A stretch of 64,000 bases of DNA. It comes from Streptomyces lunaelactis. Lineage in GTDB: Bacteria > Actinomycetota > Actinomycetes > Streptomycetales > Streptomycetaceae. The stretch is from positions 7,812,001 through 7,876,000 of the forward strand of contig NZ_CP026304.1 in the NCBI RefSeq assembly GCF_003054555.1. Direction: 5' to 3'. Both the position numbers and the translations under genes were made by a program. This document shows positions 8,219-18,000 of the stretch, one piece after another (positions within the stretch are counted from its first letter, which is position 1; every line of letters begins with the position of its first letter). The notes under the pieces are model-generated. The model was given only the letters and a program-made list of their open reading frames with translations, had not been told where the DNA came from and did not search any database.

Positions 8219-8865
8219 GACTCGTGGGCGGCTGAGCTGTCCAGGTCCAGTCGGATGTCGACGACGCCCTCGACCGCGCGGACGGCCCGCGCGAGCAGCG
8301 GCACCAGTGCCCGGTCCCGGAGGTCGCCCCTCAGCGTTACCGCACCGTCGGTGACGGACACCTCCACCTGCGCCACGGGCAGGTTCTCGATGACGGTGCG
8401 CCGGATCTCGTCGGCGATCTCCTCGTCCGCCCGCAGGAACACCTTCAGCAGATCGGCACGGCTGACGACGCCTTCCAGCATGCCGACGTCGTCGACGACG
8501 GGCAGCCGCTTCACGTGCCTCCGTGCCATGATGCGGGCGGCCTCGGCAATGGTGGCGCTTGCATGGACCGTGATGGCCGGGGCGGACATCAGTTCCTCGG
8601 CGGAGACTGCACCCGCCTTGGCGGCGTCGGCGTCTGACAGCGGCCGGTCCGCCCGCGTCAGGTCGTTGCTGCGGTACTCCTCCTTGGGGAGCAGATCTGC
8701 TTCAGATACCACGCCGATCACCCGGCCCTCGCCCTCGATCACCGGCAGGGCGCTGACCTTCCACTGCTCCATCAGTTCGACGATCTCCTTGTAGCCGGCG
8801 TGGCGTCCCACTGCGATGGCGGTGTGCGTCATGACATCGCTCACGGTGTGCGGGGAATCGGGCAT
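8215..8865 (-). CDS. Second CBS-pair plus BON domain protein
   Basis: 216 aa. ATG 8865 follows GAGGAGTCC at good spacing. Two CBS repeats lie at residues ~10-70 (SALPVIEGEGRVIGVVSEAD) and ~95-150 (RLPVVDDVGMLEGVVSRAD), then a BON domain at ~155-210 (EVSVTDGAVTLRGDL). It is a paralogue of the protein encoded at 7150-7824. It lies 35 bp downstream of the cyclic-nucleotide-binding gene in the same direction, so the two probably share a promoter carrying the 9453/9474 dyads. The likely role is adenylate-nucleotide sensing under low energy or low oxygen; the partner is unknown. Confidence 0.85.
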   Translation of the reverse strand: MPDSPHTVSDVMTHTAIAVGRHAGYKEIVELMEQWKVSALPVIEGEGRVIGVVSEADLLPKEEYRSNDLTRADRPLSDADAAKAGAVSAEELMSAPAITVHASATIAEAARIMARRHVKRLPVVDDVGMLEGVVSRADLLKVFLRADEEIADEIRRTVIENLPVAQVEVSVTDGAVTLRGDLRDRALVPLLARAVRAVEGVVDIRLDLDSSAAHES

Positions 8866-8900
8866 GGCGGACTCCTCAACAAGTGTGGTGCGCTCGGTGT

Positions 8901-9371
8901 TCACGTGGCGGTGCTGCCGCTGCCGTGCGGGGCGTACAGGTCGAGGAGCCGGATACGGGCCGTTTGCAGCCGGTGGGCGAGGACTCTGCCGACCCACTGT
9001 CCGATCGCCGAGCCGAAGGCCGGGTCGGCGTCCATCATCATCCGCACGGTCTGCGCGTCGAACTCCTGGGCGCGGACCGGCGTCATGGCCTCGGCGCCCA
9101 GCTGCCACACGTAGGGCGGGAACAGCCAGGACCAGCCTACGAGTTCACCGAAGCCGAGGCTCTCGATCGTGACCGGGTGCCACTGCCCCGGCACCCGGAT
9201 GTCGAGCGTGACCGTCCCGGAGCGAATGATCCAGAAGCGTTCCGCGCGTCCGCCTTCCTCGAAGATCCGGGTTCCCTCGGGAATGCTGACCTCTCGTGCC
9301 ATACCCAGCAGCCGGGCACGATGCTCGGCGGACAGGACGGCCGTCATACGGGTGCGGGTGGGAGTGCGCAT
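8901..9371 (-). CDS. Stand-alone cyclic-nucleotide-binding (Crp effector) domain protein
   Basis: 156 aa. Residues ~15-130 form a Crp/Fnr-type cNMP-binding beta-roll (IPEGTRIFEEGGRAERFWII, ESLGFGELVGWSWLFPPYVW). No helix-turn-helix follows; the protein ends shortly after the long C helix (FGSAIGQWVGRVLAHRLQTARIRL). It is therefore not a conventional DNA-binding Crp. The aromatic-rich GWSWLFPPY loop replaces the usual phosphate-binding cassette residues, so the ligand is uncertain. It heads a two-gene operon with a CBS-BON protein, with tandem DevR-like boxes ~82-116 bp upstream. A role as a small-molecule sensor that signals by protein contact is inferred. Confidence 0.8.
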   Translation of the reverse strand: MRTPTRTRMTAVLSAEHRARLLGMAREVSIPEGTRIFEEGGRAERFWIIRSGTVTLDIRVPGQWHPVTIESLGFGELVGWSWLFPPYVWQLGAEAMTPVRAQEFDAQTVRMMMDADPAFGSAIGQWVGRVLAHRLQTARIRLLDLYAPHGSGSTAT

Positions 9372-9452
9372 CGCCAGGCCTCCGTCTCGAGTACGGCGAC
9401 TGATCTGTGTATCTCTGTTCTCAGCGTTGTCGGGCGGTCGTCCGCCGGGCAG

Positions 9453-9487
9453 GGGCCGAGCGGCCCTGCCCGTGGGCCGTCAGGCCC
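9453..9487. promoter_or_regulatory. Tandem DevR/DosR(OsdR)-like boxes upstream of the cNMP-binding/CBS operon
   Basis: GGGCCGAGCGGCCC (9453-9466, a near-perfect dyad) and GGGCCGTCAGGCCC (9474-9487) both fit GGGNCNNNNGNCCC with no mismatch. Their starts are 21 bp apart. They sit 82-116 bp upstream of the ATG at 9371, a typical activator distance. Confidence 0.6.
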
Positions 9488-9789
9488 GGCGGTCGTTCCA
9501 TTCGGGTACGGGTGGGCCCAGTCCCGCATTCACTCGGCCATAGGGGTGCCGGTCGACAGCCCGGCGTACGACCACGACTGGAAGGCGGTGGGAGCGGTGG
9601 AGGCCTGTCGTTGCGGATTGGGCTGTCCGCCGTGCCACCAGGGCTGTTCTTCCGGGGCCCGGCCCTGGATGGCTCCGCTTCGGCCTTGTGCACACCGCCA
9701 GCCTGCGCCCGCGCGATGCCCGTAGAGCCCTGCGGCCGTTCGGCTCGGTCCGGGGGCCCGGACGGATCCGGCCACCGGGGCCTGCACCC
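9488..9789. other. Gene-poor spacer between the boxes and the universal stress gene
   Basis: Open frames exist on both strands but none shows a recognisable domain, a ribosome site or codon bias better than that of its opposite strand. One leftward frame ends in FQSWSYAGLSTGTPMAE at about 9532; I cannot assign it, and it may be a fragment of a lost gene. No repeat or RNA gene was seen. Confidence 0.4.
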
Positions 9790-10686
9790 TCACGTCCCAC
9801 CGGCGGATCGCTCGTGCGGGACCACAGCCACGGGGCATGGGGCGTGGTGCGTCGCCGCATGGATGACCGGACCCACGTGCGGGCCGAGGCGGGCGGGGCG
9901 CCGCGGTCGGCCGAGCGCCAGCAGCCGAGCCCCAGCGGCAGCTTCGAGAAGAACCCTGGCCGGTTTGCCCGCAACCGCCTCCTCGGTCACCGCGACATCC
10001 GGGTACTTCTGCCGCCAGCCGCTCAGCACGTCGGCCAGCGCATGTTGCCGCTCCTGCAGTAGTTCGCGGCCGTAGGGCGAGTCGCGCTTACCGGCGGCGC
10101 GGTCATGGATGGACGGAGGACTGTAGGCGTACACGAACCGCAGGCCGAGACTGCGGACCCGGGCGGCCTCGAAGGCGAACTCGATCAGCGGGTCGCCGTG
10201 ATGTGCCGCGTCCAGCCCCACAGCGATGGGCAACAGCCTGTCATCGGCTGCCTCTGCCGCGTTTCCCGCCGCGGCCGAGCGTACGAGCACCACGGGTCGC
10301 TCTGCGCGGGCGACCGTGCTGAGGCCCACGGATCCGACGAGGAAGCCGCTGATGGTTCCGATGCCGCGGGACCCGATCACCAGCATCTCCGCCCTCGTGG
10401 CGGCTGCCACGAGGACGTCCCGCGCAGCGCCGGACACCAGCTCGCCCTCGACCGGGAGCTCGGGGAACTGCGCGGAGACTCGCTCCAGCGCATCGTTCAG
10501 CGCACCTTGCGCCCATTCGTGCTCGCTTTTGTCGGCCGGCACGGTCGCCAGCGGACGGGGGTGCCACTCCCATGCGTGGAGCACCTGCAGTGGCCGTGCG
10601 CGCAGCTGTGCCTCCTCGGCGGCCCACTCCAGGGCAGCGACGCTTTCCGGGGACCTGTCGACCCCGACGACGATCGGTCGGTCCAT
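9790..10686 (-). CDS. Tandem-domain universal stress protein (UspA family)
   Basis: 298 aa. ATG 10686 follows GGAGGTGAAACC. The first Usp domain (residues ~3-145) starts PIVVGVDRSPESVAALEWA and carries the ATP-binding pattern G-2X-G-9X-GS in VIGSRGIGTISGFLVGSVG. The second domain (~155-295) starts LPIAVGLDAAHHGD and its corresponding loop, LGRPRRPARLGPHVGPVIH, is altered. Two-domain Usp proteins bind ATP and support survival in low oxygen or stasis, and several are DevR targets in mycobacteria. A single dyad with one mismatch (GGGACAGATGTGCC, 10821-10834) lies 135 bp upstream, unpaired. Confidence 0.85.
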   Translation of the reverse strand: MDRPIVVGVDRSPESVAALEWAAEEAQLRARPLQVLHAWEWHPRPLATVPADKSEHEWAQGALNDALERVSAQFPELPVEGELVSGAARDVLVAAATRAEMLVIGSRGIGTISGFLVGSVGLSTVARAERPVVLVRSAAAGNAAEAADDRLLPIAVGLDAAHHGDPLIEFAFEAARVRSLGLRFVYAYSPPSIHDRAAGKRDSPYGRELLQERQHALADVLSGWRQKYPDVAVTEEAVAGKPARVLLEAAAGARLLALGRPRRPARLGPHVGPVIHAATHHAPCPVAVVPHERSAGGT

Positions 10687-10866
10687 GACGGTTTCACCTC
10701 CGCGAGCAGTGCGTCCCGGCCTCACCTCAGCATCCCGCATCCCGGCGCGCGGTGCAGGGGACGTCAACTGCCGCAGCCTCCCTCGTCCTGACCGGGAACA
10801 GCGGCAGCCACCTGCGGACGGGGACAGATGTGCCGGCCGCCCTGGCGGTCTCTGTCGCCTCCCTGC

Positions 10867-13005
10867 TCATCGCCGCGTTTCATGCCCGGGCGGCCCGCCG
10901 AGGGGCTGCTCGGTCCAGATGGTCTTGCCGTGCTGCGTATAGCGCGTGCCCCAGTGCTGGGCGAGTTGGGCCACGATGAACAGACCGCGGCCGCCTTCGT
11001 CAACGGTGCGGGCGTGGCGCAGGTGGGGTGCGGCGGGGCTGGTGTCGGAGACTTCGCAGGTCAGGGTGTGGTCTTTGATGAGCCGCAGGTGCACGGGCGG
11101 GGTGCCGTAACGAATGGCATTGGTGACCAGTTCGCTGACGATGACCTCCGTGGTCAGGGAATCCTCGGCCAGGTTCCAGTCGGTGAGCTGTCGCAGGGCG
11201 TGGGCTCGGGCCGTTGCCACAGCTTCAGGGTGGTGGGGGATGGTCCAGGTGGCGACCTGGTCCTCGCCGAGCAAGCCAGTGCGAGCGAGGAGCAGAATGG
11301 CGTCGTCGCTGGTGCGCGGGGCGGGCGCGAGGGTATAGACCGCGTCGTCGCGCAGGTCGTCCAGACCACGGTCGGGATGGGCCAGTACCTGCCGAAGGCG
11401 TTCCAGGGCCGTTTCGGCGCCGGAGCGGGCTGTGCGGAGAAGGCCGTTGGTGTACAAGGCGAGGATGCTGCCCCGCGCGAGCTGGATGCGGGCGGCGGCG
11501 AAGGGCGCGCCCTCCGCGCCAACGTCCCCGAGGGGCGGGCCGGTGGGGATGTCGGGTATCTCGGTGGTGCCGTCCGGGTGGGCGAGGACGGGAGCCGGAT
11601 GGCCGGAGCGAGTGAGGGTGCAGTCGCCGGTGAGCGGGTCGTAGACCGCGTACAAGCACGTGGCTCTCAGGGGCTGGTCGCGCAGCGGGTCCGAGGGTGG
11701 GAGCGCGGCCCGCTCCTGAGCCAGTCGGACCACGGTGTCGTTCAGGCGGGCGAGGAGGTCGTCGGGCTCCAGATCGAGTGCGGCCAGAGCGTGGATGGCG
11801 GTGCGCAGCTGGCCCATGGTGGTGGCGGCGTGGATGCCGTGGCCGGCCACCTCGCCGACGATCAGACCGGTGCGGGCGCTGGAGAGAGGAATGGCGTCGA
11901 ACCAGCCTCCGCCGGCCTCGGCGGGCACATGGCAGTGAGCGACCTCGGCAGCCGTCAGCGGAGTGGGGCCGTGCGGGAGGAGATGACGCTGGAGGGTGAG
12001 AGCAATGGTGTGCTCACGGGTGTAGCGGCGGGCGTTGTCCAGGCACAGGGCGGTGCGCGCCGCCAGTTCCAGGGCCAGAACCAGGTCGTCGGGGTCGAAG
12101 GGCTCGGACTGAGTGGACCGGTAGAAACCGGCGATGCCGAGCACCGTCCCGCGCAGAACCAGGGGGGCCACGATCAGGCAGTGGGCTCCGGCGGCGCGGA
12201 TCGCCCTGCCGCGTTCGGGGTCGGCGGCCAGCCACGGAGTGGTCTCGTCCAGAGTGACGAGGCGGGGCTCGAGGTCGGTCAGGCTCTGTGTGTAAGGGGT
12301 CGGGAACGGGAACCGGCTCAGGACTCCCACCCGGTAGGCGGGCGACTCGCCACTGTCCGACGCGAACGCGGTGCGCCGCATCGGCTCGTTGCCGAAGAGC
12401 GGCCCCAGCGGGGGTTCCTCACCACGGACCACAGCGTCCAGGACGTCCACCACCGCGATGTCCGCGAACCCGGGTACCGCCACGTCCACCAGCTCCCGGC
12501 AGGTGGTGATCACGTCCAGCGAGCGCCCGATTCCCTGCCGAGCGGCGTTGCGCACGGCCGCTCGCGCCCGCCCCCGCTCACGGCCGGTGACGTCCACCAC
12601 GGAGGCCGCCACCCCCAGCACTCGCCCGTCGTCGTCCTGGAGGCGGAAGGCGGAGACGGAGTAGATGTGCTCGCGGCCCGACTCAGCGGGCGGCCTGCCC
12701 TGCACGAGCCGGTCCGCCACCGGTACACCGGTGTCCAGCACTCCGCGAACCATCGCCTCCACCGAGCCGGGGTCGGACATCGACAGGACCTCGGTGAACG
12801 GGCGGCCGAGCAGGCGACTGACCGAGGCGCCGCGCATGCCCTGCGAGGCGGTGTTGACCCGGACGATGCGCAGGTCCGCGTCCACCACCAGCAGTCCCGC
12901 GGGTGACTGGGTGAACAGGGCCTCCAACAGCGCCGGGCCCATCCCGGCGCCCTCCGCACCGCCCGAGCCGAGCGCGGTTACTTGTCGGGGGTCCCGCTGC
13001 GCCAT
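10867..13005 (-). CDS. PAS-GAF-PP2C(SpoIIE)-HATPase regulatory phosphatase
   Basis: 712 aa from ATG 13005 (GGAGGTGACGAGCTC upstream); the open frame extends further but into unrelated remnant sequence. A PAS domain (~25-130, AGLLVVDADLRIVRVN) is followed by a GAF domain (~165-325, HCLIVAPLVLRGTVLGIAGF). Next comes a PP2C/SpoIIE phosphatase domain (~340-555, GGGWFDAIPLSSARTGLIVGEVAGHG, DDAILLLAR). The C-terminal domain is an RsbW-like HATPase anti-sigma domain (~575-700, EVIVSELVTNAIRYG, EGGRGLFIVAQL). One metal-site Asp (GDV in most relatives) is Glu here. Such fusions dephosphorylate anti-anti-sigma proteins and may also bind sigma factors. No partner STAS gene is intact nearby. Confidence 0.88.
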   Translation of the reverse strand: MAQRDPRQVTALGSGGAEGAGMGPALLEALFTQSPAGLLVVDADLRIVRVNTASQGMRGASVSRLLGRPFTEVLSMSDPGSVEAMVRGVLDTGVPVADRLVQGRPPAESGREHIYSVSAFRLQDDDGRVLGVAASVVDVTGRERGRARAAVRNAARQGIGRSLDVITTCRELVDVAVPGFADIAVVDVLDAVVRGEEPPLGPLFGNEPMRRTAFASDSGESPAYRVGVLSRFPFPTPYTQSLTDLEPRLVTLDETTPWLAADPERGRAIRAAGAHCLIVAPLVLRGTVLGIAGFYRSTQSEPFDPDDLVLALELAARTALCLDNARRYTREHTIALTLQRHLLPHGPTPLTAAEVAHCHVPAEAGGGWFDAIPLSSARTGLIVGEVAGHGIHAATTMGQLRTAIHALAALDLEPDDLLARLNDTVVRLAQERAALPPSDPLRDQPLRATCLYAVYDPLTGDCTLTRSGHPAPVLAHPDGTTEIPDIPTGPPLGDVGAEGAPFAAARIQLARGSILALYTNGLLRTARSGAETALERLRQVLAHPDRGLDDLRDDAVYTLAPAPRTSDDAILLLARTGLLGEDQVATWTIPHHPEAVATARAHALRQLTDWNLAEDSLTTEVIVSELVTNAIRYGTPPVHLRLIKDHTLTCEVSDTSPAAPHLRHARTVDEGGRGLFIVAQLAQHWGTRYTQHGKTIWTEQPLGGPPGHETRR

Positions 13006-13269
13006 GAGCTCGTCACCTCCGCCTACGTCTCCGGCATCCTTGCCCGAAGGTTGTTGCAGCCGCGGCGGCACCGGTTCGTCTGCCCTGCCACTCCCCGCTG
13101 TTGCTGCCGACAGTCCCGCAGGCCGAGGCGCGACTCGCCCGGCCACCGCGGCGTGCATTCCACCTGGCCCGCCGACGCCGCCAGCGGATCGTCCCTCTCC
13201 AGCCTGCCCCCGCCGTTCGCCGTACGCCAGCGCAGTCGGCATCACGGTAGCCTCCGCTTGCGGGCTGCC

Positions 13270-13379
13270 CAGCCCGCAGGCGGATACGGCGACCGCGACC
13301 TCGCGGGGACCGGGCGTGGGATCCTCCACGTCCGCCCCAGCTCGATGGTCCCGGGCTCGGTGATGACGGCGGCCTTCAT
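13270..13379 (-). pseudogene. N-terminal remnant of a zinc-type sugar/alcohol dehydrogenase
   Basis: The ATG at 13379 overlaps the permease stop (ATGA). MKAAVITEPGTIELG is the usual start of medium-chain dehydrogenases. The continuation EDPTPGPREVAVAVSACGL lies in another frame, so there is a 1-2 base indel near 13335. After ACGL the expected zinc-ligand segment (CGTD) is lost. Only ~35 codons of a ~340-codon gene remain. It was probably the polyol/sugar dehydrogenase of the decayed transport operon beside it. Confidence 0.65.
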
Positions 13380-14250
13380 TTGACTGCTCCCAGTGACAGG
13401 CCCTGGACCAGCTTGTCCTGGGCGGCGAATCCGGCGATGAGCACCGGCAGTGATACGGCGACGGCTGCGGCGCAGACCTGGGCCAGGGAAAACCCCTGGC
13501 TGGTGACGAAGCCGGTCAGGAAGACCGGTGCGGTGATGGAACGGACGCCGGTGAGCACGCGGGCGAACAGCATCTCGTTCCAGCTGAAGATGAAGCAGAT
13601 CAGAGAGGTGGCGGCGATGCCGGGTGCGGCGATCGGGATGATGATCCGGCGGAAGACGGTGAGCAGCCCTGCGCCGTCGATCGCGGCCGCCTCGAGGATC
13701 GCCACCGGGATCTCTGCGAGGAACGAGCGCATCATCCACACGGCGATCGGCAGGTTCATCGCGGTGTAGAGGACGGCCATCAGCCAGATGTTGTCCAGCA
13801 GGGCGAAGTTCTTGGCGACCAGGTAGATCGGGAGCAGGCCCGCGACCACCGGGAGCATCTTGGTCGAAAGGAAGAAGAACATCACGTCGGACCATTTGCG
13901 CACCGGCTTGATCGACAGCGCGTACGCCGCGGGGATAGCCAGTGCGAGCACGAACACGGTCGATGCGATGGCCGCCGTGGCGGAGTTGGCCAGTGCCGGC
14001 CAAGGGCCGGCCCGGTGGAGGCCCCGAAGAACTCGCGGTATCCCTCGAGGGTCAGGTCGGCAGCGATCGACGGGGGATTGGTCGCGGCGTCGGACTCGCT
14101 GTGGAAGGAGGTCAGGACCATCCAGGCCACGGGCAGGAAGAACAGCAGACCCATGGCCCAGGCGGCGAGTGCCCAGATGGCGTCGGCGTGGCGCCTGAGC
14201 TGTCCGCCGCCGGGTCGCCGACGACATGGGGCCGTTGCGGTGGTGTTCAA
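13376..14250 (-). pseudogene. Sugar ABC transporter permease (MalG type), frameshifted
   Basis: The N-terminal part starts at ATG 14250 (MNTTATAPCRRRPGG) with the first membrane helix AIWALAAWAMGLLFFLPVAW and EGYREFFGAS. The frame then breaks near 14000-14013. The rest is in another frame: ANSATAAIASTVFVLALAIP, PIAVWMMRSFLAEIP and the EAA loop EAAAIDGAGLLTVFRRIIIP, to the end at 13376. Total length is normal (~290 codons), so a single indel separates it from a working inner-membrane component of a polyol/sugar importer. A sequencing error is possible for this gene alone, but its neighbours are also fragments. Confidence 0.75.
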
Positions 14251-14347
14251 AGACCGCGTCGAAGTTCGGCACGATGTAGATGGATCCGAGCAGGGCGGCG
14301 AGCTCGAGGTACCTGCGCAGGTGCGGCAGGGTCAGATAGATCTGCAA
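14246..14347 (-). pseudogene. C-terminal fragment of the partner sugar permease (MalF type)
   Basis: About 34 codons match the last part of MalF-type permeases (LELAALLGSIYIVPNFDAVF). The fragment overlaps the start of the MalG-type gene, as expected of the original gene order. The upstream ~260 codons are missing and xylulokinase sequence is joined at about 14350-14390. Confidence 0.6.
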
Positions 14348-14391
14348 GGCATTCGCTCCGAGGCATGCGGCCAGCGCGGCGGTTCCGCCGC

Positions 14392-14751
14392 CCCCGACAG
14401 GGCCCACGCCGCCTGGCGTGCCGATCCCAGGGCCACGTACTCGTCCGGCCTGGGCATGGTCACCGCGCTGCCGAACACCTGGGCCGCGACCTGCCCCACG
14501 GCCTGTGCCCTGGCGGCGCCCCCGATGAGCACCACCCGCTCCACCGCCAGCCCCTGCCCGCGCAGCTCGTCCAAGGCATCGGCCATGCCGCAGAGCATGC
14601 CTTCGACCGCTGCCCGCGCCATGCTGGGCGGGGTCATGTTGGCGATGCGCATGCCCAGCAGGCTGCCGGCTGCGTCCGGCAGGTTGGGGGTGCGCTCGCC
14701 GCCCGGATACGGAAGGAGGATCAGCCATCTGCGGCTGTCCAGGACCACTCC
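14392..14751 (-). pseudogene. xylB: C-terminal fragment of xylulokinase (FGGY kinase)
   Basis: Approximately 120 codons resemble the second FGGY domain: LLPYPGGERTPNLPDA, RAAVEGMLCGMADALDEL, the adenine-site VERVVLIGGAARAQAV, and DEYVALGSARQAAWALSG. The N-terminal kinase domain with the catalytic Asp is absent. With the permease and dehydrogenase remnants this marks a lost polyol (xylitol/sorbitol-like) uptake and catabolic operon that was cut internally. Confidence 0.7.
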
Positions 14752-14762
14752 GCGCATCCGCA

Positions 14763-14972
14763 TCACTCGGCGATGTAGGTGCGGTAGGTCCAACGGTAGA
14801 CAGGCATTGCTTCACCGTGCAGGGTGCGGTACTCGTGCGTGAACTCGAAGTGCTCGTAGGCGTTGTGGCGCAATATCTTGACCGGTTCTGCGCACCCTCC
14901 GGGTGGCAACGCCCAGACTTGAGGAAGGTCGTCCGGGCCTCCTTGAAGGAGCACCAGACTCGATTGGTGCAT
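14763..14972 (-). CDS. DUF5988 small protein
   Basis: 69 aa. ATG 14972 follows GGAGGCATGAGCC. VLLQGGPDDLP near the start, then YEHFEFTHEYR and the closing MPVYRWTYRTYIAE, are the conserved features of DUF5988, a family of ~60-80-residue streptomycete proteins often found beside natural-product genes. The function is unknown. It lies 95 bp downstream of the PKS gene in the same direction and may be the last gene of that operon. Confidence 0.75.
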   Translation of the reverse strand: MHQSSLVLLQGGPDDLPQVWALPPGGCAEPVKILRHNAYEHFEFTHEYRTLHGEAMPVYRWTYRTYIAE

Positions 14973-15067
14973 GGCTCATGCCTCCAGCAGCCTGGGACGA
15001 TACGGAGTGGAGCAGCGTTGAGGGGCGAGCCGGGCGGACGAGCCGTCAGCGCGGCTCGCCCGCGGGC

Positions 15068-18000
15068 CTATGAACCGGCAGGTTCCTGGAGCGTGAGACC
15101 CATGTGGTCGGCGAGACCTGTGGCGAGTGCCGCCAGCGTCGGATGCAGATAGATGAAGTTGGCGGCGATTTTGATGCTGAGGCGGGTTTCCAGGCGGGTT
15201 CGCAGTTCCAGGGACAGCAGCGAGTCGAACCCCAGTGACTTCAACGGAGTCTGCGGGTCGAGGGTGGTGTTTCCCAGCCGGAGCACCGCGCGGATGTGGT
15301 CGGCGATATAGGCCTCGAGGGCGGTACGTCGGGCAAGACCTGCCGGTAGGGAGCTCAGCTCGGCCCGAATGTCGATGCTGTCGTCCTGCTCGGTGTTTCC
15401 GGACGATTCGTCTGCGAGAAGGCTGAAGAGCGACGAATGCCGGACCGCCGGGAGGATCCAGGTGTCCGGTTTCCCGGGGATCACGGCGGTGCGTGTGCGC
15501 CGGTGCACGAGGAGCGCGTTCAGCGCGTGGAGTCCCTTTTTCGTGGGGATGGTCCGGTAGCCGCGTTCGGCGAAGTCGACGGCAGATCCTGTCTCACCCC
15601 ATGCGCCCCAGTTCACGGAGAGAGTCGGCATGCCGCGGCGCGTCCGCCAGGTGGCGAATCCGTCGAGCCAGGAGTTGGCGGCGGCGTAGGCACCTTGGCC
15701 GGGATTGCCCAGCAGGGAGGCCATGGACGAGAACACGACGAACCAGTCGGGGGCGTGAGGGGCGATGGCTTCGTGCAGCCTCCACGCACCGGTTGCCTTG
15801 GGATGCCACACCCGTAGGAGCTGGTCGTCGGAAATGTTGGTGACCGCGGCGTCGTCGAGGACCATGGCCGCGTGTACGAGGCCGCGCAGAGGCAGACCGC
15901 TCGCGGTGGCGGCGGTCACGAGGCGTTCGGCGGTGCCCGGGTCGGCGATGTCGCCGAGAGCGACAGTGATCCGGGTCCCGCGGGCGCGCAGCTCATCCAA
16001 GGTCCGTTCGGTCGACTCCGAGCTGGGCGAGCGGCCGTTGAGGACGATGTGACCGGCGCCCTGTTCGGTGAGCCAGCAGGCTGTCGCCAGGCCGACACCC
16101 CGCAGTCCGCCGGTGACGATGTAGGCGCCGCCCGGGGAAACGGCCGACGGCCCTTCGGGGATCACGGCGGTCGTGTCGCCCCGGTCGGGGACGGTCAGGA
16201 TCAGTTTGCCGATGTGGCTCGCACCCGCCATGAGGCGGAACGCCTCCGTGACCTCGGCCAGGGGGAAGCTTCGGTGGGGCAGCGGCTTCAGCCGTCCCGA
16301 CGCGACATCGCCGAGCACCTCGCGGAGCACGGCGGTGAAGACCTCTGGTCGCTTGTGCTGGACCTCAATGAGGTCGACGGTGCTGAGGGTGATGTTGTGC
16401 CGGAACGGCGACAACCCGACGGAGGCGTCGGAGAGGATGTCGCGCACCCCGAGTTCGACGAAACGGCCGAAGGGACGCAGAGTTTCGAGCCCGGAGCGGA
16501 TCGCCGCGCCGGACAAGGAGTTGAGGACGACATCGACGCCCTCGCCCCCGGTGGCGGCGCGCGTCTGCTCAGCGAAGTGCAAGGACCGGGAATCCATGAC
16601 GTGCTCGATTCCCATACCGCGCAGATAGCCGCGCTTCTCCGCACTGCCGGCTGTGGCCAGTACCTCGGCCCCCAGCATCCGGGCGACTCCGATGGCGGCA
16701 AGACCGGTCCCGCCGGTCGCGGAGTGGATCAGAATCCGTTCACCGGCGGTGAGTCGCGCCACGTGGAGCAAGGCGTACCACGCGGTGACATACGCGGCGG
16801 GGAGCCCTGCCGCCGCGATGGGGTCGATTCCGGCCGGTACGGGCGCGACGGCATGGACGGGCACGGTGACGAACGAACCGAAGGCCCCGCCCCGCAGGTC
16901 GATGGCCAGCACCGGGTCGCCCACGCGGACGGTCGTGACGTCCGGTCCCACCGCGGTGACCGTCCCCGCGCACTCGAAGCCGATGCGGTACCTGGCGTCG
17001 TCGTCCGCGGAGAGAAGGCCCATGGCTGTGAGCACGTCCCGGAAGTTCACCGCTGCGGCACGGACGCGGAGTTCGACTTCCCCCGGCCCCGGGGCGGGCC
17101 TGTCGGCGACGACGAGTTGGAGGGAGCCCAGGTCGCCGAAGCGGCCGACTCGGAGCCGGAAGCGGTCCGTACCGTAGCGCACGGTGCGTGTGGTGGCCGT
17201 GGTGCGCTCGGTCTCCGTCAGCGGGGCGTAGTCCAGCCGGGCAATGTGGCGGGCGCCGCCGCGCAGCGCGACCTCATCCTCGGGACCCGCGTTCAGCAGT
17301 TCGGCCGCCACGTCGTGCAGTGCGGCGTCGGCCGGGTCGGCGTCCAGATGGGTGGCGCGGAGTTCGGGGTGCTCGTAGGCGAGGACGCGTACCACTCCGC
17401 GCAGCGCGCTCTGGCCGGGGTCGGCGGAATCTCCGGGGCCGACGGCCTGGGCGCCACGGGTGACCACGAACAGGCGAAGAGGTTCGGGGCAGCCGGAGAC
17501 GGCGGCTTGCGCGATGTCGAGCAGCCGTCGGGTGCGTCGCAGTGCATGCGCCGCCGGATCCCCGCCTTCAGCAGGTGGCGCGCACAGCAGCACCAGCGCG
17601 TTCGGGGTCGCCGGGTGGTCGGCCCAGCGGTCGACGAGTGCGTCTTTGAGCTGCCCGAGCGGGCGGTCGCCCACGGGGGTGTCGAGCACGTCGGTGGTCG
17701 CCCCCGCCGTTTGCAGCATGGCGGCCAGCGCCTGGGCGGATCCGTCCGCCTCACCGATGACGAGCCAGCTTCCCTGCGGGGTCGTCGCTTTCGTCTCCGG
17801 GCGCGCAGCACGTTGCCAGCGGGCCTCGAGGAACCAGCTGTCGACACCGGTGGCACCGGGCACGCCATGGCGTACCAGCTGCAGGCTGTCGATGAAGAGC
17901 AAGGGCTTGCCCGCCTCGTCCAGCAGACGGACGTGTCCGGTGACGCCGTCGGTCCTCTCCTCCACGATGCGGGCGTGACAGTACACGGCCGTCGTGGGGT

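Noticed and set aside
9407..10075. A rightward gene starting beside the 9453/9474 boxes
   Set aside because: It runs antisense into the universal stress gene, has no recognisable domain and no ribosome site.
10821..10834. GGGACAGATGTGCC upstream of the universal stress gene as a DevR box
   Set aside because: One mismatch, no partner 21 bp away and 135 bp from the start; at this GC content single near-matches are expected.
10828..12906. A 692-codon rightward open frame opposite the PAS-GAF-PP2C gene
   Set aside because: It is the antisense of a gene with clear domains; long antisense frames arise from GC-rich codon bias. No domains or ribosome site.
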